Assembly (NCBI GenBank): GCA_020744225.1
Contig: JAGMWG010000009.1
Coordinates: 1,426,001-1,490,000 of the forward strand
Origin: Paraphoma chrysanthemicola
Taxonomy: Eukaryota; Ascomycota; Dothideomycetes; Pleosporales; Phaeosphaeriaceae
Direction of reading: 5' to 3'
Length of the DNA: 64,000 nucleotides
The position numbers were made by a program, and so were the translations under genes. Below, piece after piece: positions 22,529-32,590 of this stretch; the first letter of the stretch is position 1, and every line of letters begins with the position of its first letter. The notes under the pieces are model-generated. The model was not told the origin of the DNA, searched no databases, and saw only the letters and a list, made by a program, of their open reading frames with translations.

Positions 22529-24430
22529 ATGACAGACTATCCTTCCACTCCTCCGCCAAAATCGCCCTCGCCGGTCCCTCGCTCCTCCAGCCTAACGCGC
22601 CTCTCTAGCTCAAAGCTCATACATGTGCTGCCATTGAGTGACGCTTCCACAGCGCTCTCGACCCGAGGCTCGCATCTGCCTTCGCTGTTCGCGCGCCGTC
22701 CCTCTACGATTCGCAGCAATGAGCGCCGAGGGAGTTTGACGGATGAGGAGGAAGACCTCGACAGCTTTAGAGGAGGGCTTAGTATGCCATATGATAGGGA
22801 TACTGAGCGGCGGAGCAGCAATGCGGCGTCTATCTTGAACACGCCACAGATGCGTAGTCAGCGTTTGATCGGCAATTCGAACCCTCGGTACAAGTGGTGG
22901 GTGCTCCAGGTCTTGAGGAGTTGGTAGCAGACACTAAAGAAAGCCAGGGAAAAATATTACAAGAGCGATGAAGAGCTTAAGACGATGAAGAAGCCAATGT
23001 AGGTTCGAGATGGCATTCGAAATTGGTCGGCAACTGATGAAACCAGACGCGAGTACTACGAGCGCAACAACCAGCTCATCCAGCACTACATGTACATCGA
23101 TCGCCTCCTCGATTCCTCCCTGCCTCATAACCTCATCCAAGAATACACGAACCTCGAGTCTGGCGCCGTCAAGATTCCGACCACAATTACCGAAGAATCG
23201 TCGACCAACAGCACACCTATAGCGACACCCGGCACTCGCACGCCCGGCATGGTTAGCGAGAACGGCAGCGGGCCTATCTCGAGTCGATCATCAGGCTCAT
23301 ACGGCACGAATGGATCGAACGGGACAGCACAAGCGAAGGTCAAGAGGACGCCAAAGAATCTGTACAAGGTTCCGGAAACTGACGAGAACACGCCATTGCT
23401 CGCGAGCGATGACGCTATCGAAGACGAAGAGGAGGAAATATCAAATCCAAAGTTGAAGGAGTGGGTACCGGAAGAAGATGAGGATACTGAAAGCCCTATC
23501 GTCAAGCTGGCGCTATATGTCAATCTTGCGGCAAACACCGCACTTCTGATATTGAAGATCATCGTGGCTGTTATGACTTCCTCGCTTTCAGTCGTCGCAA
23601 GTTTGGTCGATGCGGCGCTGGACTTTGTCAGTACTGCCATTATCTGGATCACGTCATGGATGATCGCCCGACAAGATCGCTACGCATATCCTGTTGGCCG
23701 TCGGCGTCTCGAACCCATCGGTGTGCTGGTGTTCTCCGTCATTATGATAACGTCTTTCTGCCAGGTCGGCATTGAGGGTATCTCGCGTCTATCCGGCCCC
23801 GACCATACCATTGTGCAGCTCACCATCCCCGCCGTAGCCATTATGGCTTCCACCGTCGTCATCAAGGGTCTCTGCTGGCTGTGGTGCCGCCTCATTCGCA
23901 ACTCTTCGGTGCAAGCGCTAGCCCAAGACGCCATGACCGACGTCGTCTTCAACACCTTTTCAATCCTCTTCCCCCTCATCGGATACTTTGCGAAAGTCTG
24001 GTGGCTCGATGCACTTGGCGGTATCTTGCTATCAGCATATGTCATCCTCAATTGGAGTCGCACATCTGCAGAGCACATTCGCAACTTGACTGGCGCAAGT
24101 GCAACAGCCGACGAGCGAAACATCTTGCTTTACATGACCATGCGGTTTGCGAAGAGTATCAAGAGGATTCAGGGGCTGCAGGCATATCATGCAGGTGATA
24201 AGCTGAATGTTGAGGTCGACATTGTGGTGGATGAGCATCTGGCGCTGAGGGATAGTCACGATCTTGGGGAGAGCTTGCAATATGTGCTTGGTAAGTCTAA
24301 ACTTCTGACCGTGAACGTGTGCGCGGATACTAACAAGCTGGCAGAGAGTGTACCGTATGTTGATCGTGCGTTTGTGCATATTGATTACACGGATTATAAC
24401 TTCCCGACGCATATGTCGCAGCAGGAGTAG
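22529..24430 (+). CDS. Cation diffusion facilitator (CDF) metal transporter, Mn-type
   Basis: Moves divalent metal, probably Mn2+, out of the cytosol by proton antiport. Four exons: 22529-22896, 22948-22998, 23047-24290 and 24345-24430, in phase, 582 residues. A Ser/Pro-rich N-terminus leads to YYKSDEELKTMKK, an EYYERNNQLIQHY helix and the fungal signature YIDRLLDSSLPHNL. After a disordered acidic stretch come the membrane helices, with metal-site pairs DAALD (helix 2) and QDAMTD (helix 5). The D-x3-D pattern in helix 2, rather than H-x3-D, places it with Mn-CDFs. The C-terminal domain (LNVEVDIVVDEHLALRDSHD) is the CDF dimerisation domain. The second intron cuts an Ile codon (AT|A); retained, it gives a stop. 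Membrane location (Golgi or vacuole) is inferred from relatives. Confidence 0.92.
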
Positions 24431-24672
24431 GGCGTAAGGAGGGTTGTTGACTGGACATTTGCTCGCTCTGGGCTCAGTAAGCATCTTGCTTGTTGCATGT
24501 GAGCCTATCGGGAGAAGCGGCTATGAGAGCAATTGGTTGCACGAAGCGGGGTGATGAGGTGACGCCTTCTCTGCGGCGTGGAGGCGTGGTTCGCGGAACG
24601 AACAGCGACAGCAGCCAGCACTGCGGACGAGGCTGAAGCTACGCTGGCGACTTCTAACTGGCTCCTGCAATC

Positions 24673-26261
24673 ATGCATAGAAATCTCGAGAATCGTTTGG
24701 AAGCCCAGGATGGCCTACACAACAGTGGTTTCCTGTCAGCTTCTACCGTTACCTTTGTACTCATCTTCTCCAGGCTCGAGAGCACTTTTGTCTACACAGC
24801 TGACATGCTTCCGCAACGTTCGCAAATAAACACCATCGCGCCTCAACAACGGCTGGGAGTCAGACCGAATGTGATACCCCAGGCGCCTCGTGCTATGCAG
24901 CCGTTTCGGACTCCGGATTCAGTGTCGAATAGGGTACAGGTGGACGTGTCCAAAAAATTGTATCCTCGACTAGTGCTATTTCAGTTATTGGCGATGTTCA
25001 AGGATAAACGAAAGTTACGTCAAGAGTCGAATGATCCCATCTGCAATTCCCGCCGAGATTTTCTGGACTCGTTTGCATACCTCTGTGATACCGAGAAGGG
25101 TGGGAAGACCGTGACAGCCACGGCGTTGCAGTCGCTGTCCGAGAGCGACTTGCTTTGGCTGGCGGCCAATGAAGGAGTCCGCGACGATGTGTACAGCTAT
25201 GCGAAAACACTTTTGCAAGCACTGAAGACTGTGTCGTCGGTAACCGTGGACATGGTGAAAAGCCGAATTTTCAGCCTGGCCGTGGAGAAGTGCAGGCCCC
25301 GGAACCGGTTTTATCGAGACAAGGTCCAGAAACTTGCGACGAATTGCAGAATGCAGTTGAGGGAGTCGGCCGACGATTTTCTTGGTAATCAATACTTAGC
25401 TATTACATACAATTGCTGACCCTCACAGTAAAATCTCTGAGAAAAACGCTCAGAACCTTGTCGGAACCTAAACAGTCCGTGTCTGAAGAGGCGTACATCG
25501 ACTCTTGCTACGACCTGCGTACCACAGCGTTTGAAGACCTCAAGAAACTCTCAAGACCTGCACAGAATGACTGCGCAGAATTAGCTCACTATATATGGCG
25601 TCTTGGAGCGACACGATCAAACGTGAATAAATTAGTTGAGGCCATGATCAACGTACCGTCTTTGCGTCGCATCTCGGCAATACGTACGGTCCCTGCGCCG
25701 AGTGTCAAGACAAGCACAATTGATCTCAATCACACCAACCCCTTGGAAGTTCTCTACGACATCTTTTCCGACTCACCAACTGTCAATCCTCTACATCACG
25801 ATAATGCCATCACAAAGCTCTTCCACCTCGACCCACCAGTTGACAGACCCATCAAAGCCAAGATGGAAGAGCAACGAGATGTCATCGCTAGAGTCCATGC
25901 CGAACTCCAAATCGCAGATATATTCAGCCGATCCCAAAACAAACAATTCGTCGCCAACGACAAATACATCGGCTGCAGCAAACCAGCATGCTACTTCTGC
26001 TACCTGTGGCTATGCAACCACAAACACAACTACGTGCCTCCAGCAACGCATTACAAGATCATCCCGGGGTGTCGAGGGCCGGATCACGAGCTCAATGAGT
26101 CGGGTGCGACGGTGCTGAGCGAGATGTACGGCAAGATAAGTCGAGAGATTGGGCAGGATGTTATTGGATTTTTGCAGGGTGGTGCAGAGCAGAGAAGGCA
26201 GTATATGTCGACGGAGGCATCTACGAGAGCGCCGAGTAGGCTGTCGAGTTTACATAGCTAG
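24673..26261 (+). CDS. OTT_1508-type nucleotide/nucleic-acid deaminase-like protein
   Basis: Two exons (24673-25384 and 25429-26261, 44-nt intron), 514 residues. The last third carries a cytidine-deaminase-fold zinc signature: HAE (residues 394-396, in VIARVHAELQIADIF) and GCSKPACYFCYLWL, giving Cys 420, 425 and 428. His plus the last two Cys would hold zinc and Glu would be the proton shuttle. This H-A-E...C-x2-C layout matches the OTT_1508-like deaminase family (PF14441), found in many fungi and some bacteria with unknown substrate. The N-terminal ~390 residues are mostly helical with no recognised domain. ATG 24673 is a predicted start. Activity and substrate cannot be inferred. A broken partial copy of the 3' end lies at about 31500-31720. 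Confidence 0.75.
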
Positions 26262-26339
26262 CTAGTGTCATAAAGGAGCTGTGTGCACGTAAAAATTTGA
26301 GGTCATGAATATCGCATGGAGGGCATATAGATAGTACAG

Positions 26340-26775
26340 TAACACGCATGAAGATAGCGTAACAGCACATGTCTGCTTATCAACACAGAAGGACTTCCCT
26401 GAGACGAGGGAGTAGCACTTGCCATCTCCTTTGGGTTCACATTCTGGAAAATAAGCGACGTGGCTAGAGCGAAGTGTCGGTCCATGACTTGACTGTAGTG
26501 GGCGCACATCCCGTTAGATGTTGCGAGTTCATGAATACTACCGTAAAGATCTACCTCATCGGTCTTGTCCTGGCCAGGGTGTTTAAAGTTGGTGCCGTAG
26601 GAAGTGGAAAGCTGGTGTAGCCGGACGAAAGAGTAGCTCATGTTCCAATGCCTTCCAGGGGTTGGATAACCTTCTACGATGGCGGCTGTAGCGCCGGAAT
26701 CAGATAACAGGGTGTTTCCACGAAGGCTATGCCCATTGCGCCTGCCCTAATGACGAGGTAGTCCGCAGCTACCAT
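26340..26775 (-). pseudogene. Remnant of an FAD/NAD(P)-binding oxidoreductase
   Basis: Reading leftward from ATG 26775: VAADYLVIRAGAMGIAFVE (a Rossmann G-x-G-x-x-G fold with the family's YLVIGAGAMG-like start), then a frameshift near 26717. The next frame reads TLLSDSGATAAIVEGYPTP, GRHWNMSYSFVRLHQLSTSY and HELATSNGMCAHYSQVMDRH. A second shift near 26460 continues as HVAYFPECEPKGDGKCYSLV. Together these follow one fungal flavoprotein family across three frames, and the C-terminal two thirds are absent. It is therefore a truncated, frameshifted relic with no plausible introns at the breaks. The parent function is only predicted as FAD-dependent oxidoreductase. Confidence 0.7.
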
Positions 26776-27430
26776 CTCGGCCACATCAAGATAAGCAGAT
26801 CAATTGGAATTTGCGTGTATCAAAGAGGGTGGTGAGCAATGGCGTTGTCACAAATTGACCACAGACAGATGGTGCGGATGAGAGGGCATCTATGCTGGTG
26901 AGACAGTATCGTCATCTCACCTTAAACCAACTACCCTTGCTGATGTCAGAAAGAAGTGCATGTAATGAGAACTGTTACGGAGAGTAATCATACTTTAGGA
27001 AATAGTAATCAAGTCATGCTATGACTGAATAACAGGAGTCATCATGTAAGAGTTCTTTCCGCGCCCTACTTGTGGGCTAACCAACAGCGAACAGTGGCGC
27101 TGTCTAGGTGTGCTCTATGATGACCTGAGGAACACAGTAGTCCCTATTGGTTTCTAGACCTATACAAGCGTATGCGCCCGCAGGTACGATTAGTATTCTT
27201 CGATAGAATGTAAGACAACGAGTATTTGGAAAACAGTAACACTACGGCCAACGTACGTAGTTGTGGGAATGGAGTGCATCGAACTGGGCAAGCATTGGTG
27301 TAAATCGGCACCGAATAACTGCTACTTAAAGATAACGCACCCTCACGAACGGCAATCGTGAGACAGTTCTTTCGCACTGGCGTAGCAGAATCCATATTGA
27401 TCACGTACACTATCCCATTCCCAATTCGAG
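26776..27430. other. Intergenic between flavoprotein relic and GMC gene
   Basis: No gene seen. It probably holds decayed upstream sequence of the relic and the GMC promoter. Confidence 0.4.
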
Positions 27431-29649
27431 ATGTCCCGAATGTATGATTTTGTCGTAGTGGGCGGTATGATGGCCATCATCTTCACTACCTCTTCATCAG
27501 CTTGCTGACTGAAACAACCAGCTGGCACGGCGGGCGCCATTCTTGCGAATAGACTTGCGTCAAACTCATCGAGACCCAAAGTTGCTCTCCTCGAAACCGG
27601 CAGCAAGCAAGATGGCAACAGTCTTCGTCATACTTACGATCGCTTTGCTACAACCTTCAACCAACCAACACTTGATCACGGCTACGCTTCTACCCCACAG
27701 TCTCAATTCGGCGGCAGAGAGATCGCCCAATTCAGAGGTCGTGGACTAGGTGGCTCGACTCAGACTAATTTCCAGCTGTGGTCGCTTGGTGCTCGTGACG
27801 AATTCGATGCTTGGGCTGAGGCTGTGCAGGATGATGAGTGGGGATTCCGCTCCATATTAGAGAGCGTCAAGAAGGCATGAACAATGTCAGTTGTTGGAGT
27901 TCCCCGTTTTGGCTGATACCGTTGCAGATCGAGAGACTCCACGTAGATCTGCCGGAAGAGTGGACCAAATACGTGAAGCCGAGCGAAGCTGTTCATGGAT
28001 TCTCAGGGTGAGAGATTCTGGTAAACTTATTGTGGTAGATTGCTGACTTATTCCTCCCAGTGAGGTTGATGTCTCTATTGGAGGAATCGTCGAGCCAGAA
28101 GCACAATACATGATCGAAGCTGGCATCGAGTCTGGCGTAAGTTCGAAATCTACCTCGTTGAAGAGTAATCGGACTGACACCCCATGGTATCGCTTGAACC
28201 TTGATCAAAATGATGGCGACTCGATTGGCATCGGTCTCACTCCTGCCACTACTAAGAACGGCCTCCGAACGACAAGTGCCTCGGCGTACTTGGATCACAA
28301 GGACTTGCCAAATTTGACAATCATAACGGATACTCAAGTTGCAAAAGTACTGTTCAATGGCTGCAAGGCAACTGGCGTTGAGGATATAAATGGTCAAACT
28401 GGTATATGCACCGTTCGCCTCCATGGCAGTACTGCTATCCTCGTCACCGGAGGCGCCAGCGTCACACGGATCGTCTGCTAACTTTTCTGTCAGTTATGGC
28501 CAGCAAGGAGATCATCATCAGCGCTGGAGCTATCGATAGCGCTAAGCTATTACTCCTGTCCGGCGTGGGACCAGCAGAAGACTTGCAGTCCTTGGGCATC
28601 GAAGTCAAGGCGGACCTTCCAGTCGGCAGAAACCTCATGGATCATCCTTGTGTTCCGCTTACGTATCATATGGGTCACGGATTTACGCGCCGACTGGAAC
28701 TGTCGCATGATTCCAATGCGATGGAAAAGGCTCTCCAGGAATTAGAGCATGGCAAGGGTCCACTGACACAACATTACTCGACTACACTAACGGCCTATCT
28801 CCGATCGCAGACTATCCTCGAGTCTGATGAGTTCAAGACGCTCCCAAGCTCCACTCAAATGCTCTTGAAAAAGCCTACAGTGCCAACTTTCGAACTTGCG
28901 ATAGTACTAATTATCCCAACGCTTTCTTCCCTATTAAGCCGATGCTAACGGATAATAGGCAGGCCCGCTCATTCCGCCCAGCTCCAAATTCGAAGATCCC
29001 GAAGATTCGTTCTTCAACTTCTTCGTCATAGCGATGAACGCTCAATCACGTGGGAAAATCACGCTCGCTAGCACCGATCCACAAGAGAAACCCATCATAG
29101 ACCCTCAGTACCTCGAACATGCCTATGACAGACTGGTTTTGAAGAGCGCAATACGCGAGGCTCTCAAATGGGTTGATGCGCCTTCCCTGAAAGCTTTCAT
29201 CAAACACCCCATCCTTGCCCCTGCGACGGGTAGTGATGAAGATATCGAGGCAAGATGCAGCCATGTACCCCAGCAATGTCTAGAATCGTCCTAACGTGCG
29301 CATACTAGTCTTTCATACAAGCGACTGGCATGGGTATTTTCCACCCTAGTTGCACCGTCAAGATGGGGTTGGCAGATGATCCATTGGCTTGTCTCGACCA
29401 TGATCTCAAGGTCCGTGGACTAGAAGGCCTGAGAGTAGCCGATCTCAGTGTTCCACCAGAGCTTCCAAGGTACGTTCTACATTCCGGAACATGAGATTGA
29501 CAGTGTATACTCACAAAAGACAGTGGTCGTGAGTCATCTACTAATAAACTCGTGGCTCGTACTAAACTCGTTGGCTAGATCCGCAAATTGTCGCGTATGC
29601 CGTTGGACATATTGCCGCTGAGAAGATCAAGAGGCAGTGGAATCTTTAA
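27431..29649 (+). CDS. GMC oxidoreductase (choline/glucose dehydrogenase family), many introns
   Basis: FAD-dependent alcohol oxidase/dehydrogenase of unknown substrate. Predicted exons: 27431-27464, 27522-27874, 27928-28007, 28061-28401, 28494-28903, 28959-29249, 29309-29469, 29524-29528 and 29579-29649; they join in phase to 581 residues. Family marks are VVVGAGTAGAILANRL (ADP-binding), RGRGLGGSTQTNFQLW and KEIIISAGAIDSAKLLLLSG (PROSITE GMC patterns 1 and 2), the active-site His in HPSCTVKMG, and the C-terminal GHPQIVAYAVGHIAAEKI. Two donors are GC rather than GT (27875, 29250). Exon 8 would be only 5 nt but is needed to restore frame and the second catalytic His. Residues from 28137-28186 look like an unspliced intron (GTAAGT start, no AG end), here left in frame. 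No signal peptide. It could be partly decayed. Confidence 0.75.
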
Positions 29650-29857
29650 TCTTCGGTGTTGACGTCTAGGCGTGATGGAACATAGGTTGATCTCAGGAGG
29701 CGTGGAGCGACAGCAAATGCTCGATAGTAGTGCACGCCTCGCAAGCTTGCTTGTATGTCAGCCTTGTGATAATAGCGCTAAGAGCACCAATAAAGTACAA
29801 AAGACGCTTACGTTTGATACTACACATAATCTACTTACATATTAGATTCTTAGTCTT

Positions 29858-30877
29858 TCATTCTATTTCGCCCCTTAGCTCTCTCTCCAACTCCTCCTCG
29901 CTCCTTTCCTCGACACCCTCCCATCCCCTCCACTTCTTCTCCAATGCACTCCACCACTCGCTCGTCGTGCTTTCACTTGCTATCTCACACGGGAAGAGAT
30001 TCCACTCACTCTTCTCTTCCCTCGCTCTATACTCCGCTATCTTCCTGACACTCCATGTCTCCCAACCGGGCAGGAAGAATACCATGCTGACTTCCCTTCG
30101 AATCAGTGACGCGGTGCCAGGATGCGTAGTTCGTTCGTGCGACGGTGAGACCGGAAGTGTAACACTATACGGCACCGAGCTTGATCGAAATGCCTTGAGC
30201 ACTTCACCTCTCAGCATCGCGTAGTCCTCCCTCAGAATTGTCCACACTGCCTCGTCTCTATTGTCCCTTTTTGTGACTCTTAGACCATGCAGAACCAAAT
30301 TTACAGCATCCTCCCTTGCCCGTCTCAGTGCTATTTCCTCCGCAAAGATCCTACTGAACAACATCTTCCACTCGAACCACAAATCCATTCCCGTGTCGTC
30401 ACAGCGCACATCCGGGATCGGCGTATCGCTTAGTATACCACCGCCATGGTATCCGCGGTTCAGTAGCGGTGAGTCGAGTCGTAAGATGCAGCGTCGATCA
30501 TTCCAGAGATCTGCTGGCGCCGGTGAGTGAAAGTGTTGTTCGGCCCAGAGCCAGTTCACGCTTGGATGCGAAGGCATTTGTGTACTTGCGCGGAAGTGCA
30601 CGATGCCAGTCTTCTTTTTGACGCTGCCGGCACGGAAGACTATGGGATCGGTGGTGCCGGGGCATACGTCGTACATATGTATGTGTAGTCTGGGTAGCCA
30701 ATATGTTAAAAATTGCTGCTCGATTTGATTCTTGTGGAAGCGTGTTATGTGGCGGAGGCGGGTCCATTGTGTTGCTGGATCGTGGTTGTGAAGATGGTTT
30801 TGGTGGGTGAGGATCAGGTCTTTGAGTTCGCGAGGGAAATTCGGTGGTGGGTTTAACACTACTGGAGCTTTGGCCAT
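29858..30877 (-). CDS. Hypothetical protein, 339 residues
   Basis: A single open frame from ATG 30877 (MAKAPVVLNPPPNFPRELKD) to 29858. I do not recognise the family. The protein is soluble, Trp- and Arg-rich, with no signal peptide, membrane segment or known motif. The first part (ELKDLILTHQNHLHNH, then RLRHITRFHKNQIEQQFL) is helical, and the C-terminus is strongly charged (EERSEEELERELRGE). Length, a plain start and the absence of a competing frame support a real gene. It is flanked by the GMC oxidoreductase (convergent, about 200 bp away) and the deaminase relic. Confidence 0.65.
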   Translation of the reverse strand: MAKAPVVLNPPPNFPRELKDLILTHQNHLHNHDPATQWTRLRHITRFHKNQIEQQFLTYWLPRLHIHMYDVCPGTTDPIVFRAGSVKKKTGIVHFRASTQMPSHPSVNWLWAEQHFHSPAPADLWNDRRCILRLDSPLLNRGYHGGGILSDTPIPDVRCDDTGMDLWFEWKMLFSRIFAEEIALRRAREDAVNLVLHGLRVTKRDNRDEAVWTILREDYAMLRGEVLKAFRSSSVPYSVTLPVSPSHERTTHPGTASLIRREVSMVFFLPGWETWSVRKIAEYRAREEKSEWNLFPCEIASESTTSEWWSALEKKWRGWEGVEERSEEELERELRGEIE

Positions 30878-31496
30878 AGTGGTAATGCGTCGATCATTGA
30901 ATTGTCTTGATCATATCAAAGAGAAAAGTAGATCATGCTTGTGGGGTTCTTCGGGCATTATGTCCATGCTTGGATTGTGAGTGCTTTATCCATGTATGAA
31001 GGGTGTAGTTCAATTCGACAGGCATTCCTCGAAGGTGGATCGGAAGAGTCTATCTCTTAGTCGATTGCGCTGCGCCCTTGCTACGAAATGCACCGTCAGG
31101 CAGCCGCGAAGAGACCAATGCTGACGGGACGCGACTGCTCAAGCTGCAGGGCTCCCCGCTTGGTCGAGCTTGGGCCTGCCATTACCTACAAGATCAACAA
31201 AGCGACTGTCAAACCAATAACAATTCTTTCACTGCTCGCAACTTGCATCGCGCATTCTTTGCGGACTGTCGCTTCTTTGCGGTCTGTCGCGTCCCATATT
31301 ATGATCCAGTTAATCACTGTAGTAGTATCCAACGATGACTGTCAAGACACATTTCACATGCTCACGGTAAGCGACCACCTATGCAAGCCCTGAGTGAAAC
31401 TGTCGAGCCACAACATGATCATATGCTTGTACCGCTCTGCCAAATGGCACGATGCAGCACTAAACTCTAATCTTCTAGAGACCATGCCTTCATGAG
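30878..31496. other. Intergenic
   Basis: Promoter of the 29858-30877 gene and unassigned sequence. Overlapping short frames at 31078-31393 have no features. Confidence 0.45.
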
Positions 31497-31720
31497 TGAC
31501 ACGACTTCGATGTAGCTGGCGCAGCGGTGCTGAGCGAGATGTACGGTAAAATGAGCCATGAAATGCAGCAGGATATTTCTGAGCCTTTGCAGGGTGGTGC
31601 GACGCTGAGGGTACAATATGTCGATGGAGGCGTCAACGATACCATTGAGTAGGGGTCCGGACTTGTATGGCTAGCTGATGTCGTGCGTGTACACGTAACA
31701 CTGTTTGAGGCCATAAAGAC
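31497..31720 (+). pseudogene. Truncated copy of the deaminase-like gene 3' end
   Basis: DNA here aligns by eye to the last ~50 codons and the 3' flank of the gene ending at 26261. Shared blocks include GTGCTGAGCGAGATGTACGG, TTGCAGGGTGGTGC and the flank TAGCTAG / CACGTAA / TTGAGG. Translated, it gives AAVLSEMYGKMSHEM and EPLQGGATLRVQYVDGG before an early TAG, against TVLSEMYGKISREI and FLQGGAEQRRQYMSTEA in the gene. The zinc-binding part is absent. Because non-coding flank is included, this was a DNA-level segmental duplication that has since decayed, not a retrocopy. Confidence 0.75.
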
Positions 31721-32012
31721 GTCCCGGCAATATCCTTTTCATGTGTTGGTAGGAGCGTATTGACGAAACGAATATTACAATGTCAATCTGCCGAGATGGA
31801 TCAGTGTTCTATATCAATCCATCACCGTTCATTCACAATGTCAATTTCACAGCGTCCTGCACATGATATGTGTTCCGCTCTTCAACGGCTCGTGTCAATG
31901 TCTACCAACCTTTACATCAACAATCCAAAACCTTCCACCACTCCCGCTTCCCTAAGACATCTACAGCCCTCACGCAACGAATTAGATTTTTTCATCTCCC
32001 AGACTATCCAGC

Positions 32013-32174
32013 ATGTCCATTTCCCCTGCCCAAATCCAGCTTACAGATCTAGCGCGCTCACTTCCACAGCCGCCCGTCGACGCCCGCGGTCGGTGTCGGC
32101 AGTGTGGGAAGGTGTATGTGGGTGGTGGCAATGAGTGGGAATGTGTGTGTTATGAGGAAGACGGGGAGGAGTAA
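32013..32174 (+). CDS. Possible small Cys-containing protein, 53 residues
   Basis: Short frame from ATG 32013 with the look of a small zinc-binding peptide: CRQCGKVYVGG then EWECVCYEED. The Cys pairs (C-x2-C and C-x-C) and the balanced composition are suggestive, but no family is recognised and the frame is short enough to arise by chance. It reads away from the deaminase relic and toward the convergent NLR gene. Confidence 0.25.
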   Translation: MSISPAQIQLTDLARSLPQPPVDARGRCRQCGKVYVGGGNEWECVCYEEDGEE

Positions 32175-32590
32175 TTAGATGCGAGGAGATTGGAGGGATA
32201 GAGGGGAAGTAACGAGGGGAGGGGCGTGTAAGTGTGGTCGAGAGTGAATCTTGGGGTTTGTCTGAATACAAAAAAAGAACGCAGCGTGTGGACTAGGATG
32301 AGTAGGGGTGGTTTCGTGAAATCGAAAAGGTCTTATGGTGAACATGAACATGTCGAGCTGATGTACGGCGTGCATCAGGCAGATTCTTCCTTCTTGAGTA
32401 GATGTCATGAATCACGATGCTCGGAATTGCTCGTGAATATTCGTCCAAGATATACGTCTCGATCACTATCACTCAACATTCCTTGCGAATGTGAAATTCG
32501 GCTGCTGATGATTAAGCGAAATGGACGATGGAAGAACTTAAGGGAGTGAAATTATAATGTACATATGTGAACACTGCTGACAAAGTTCTT

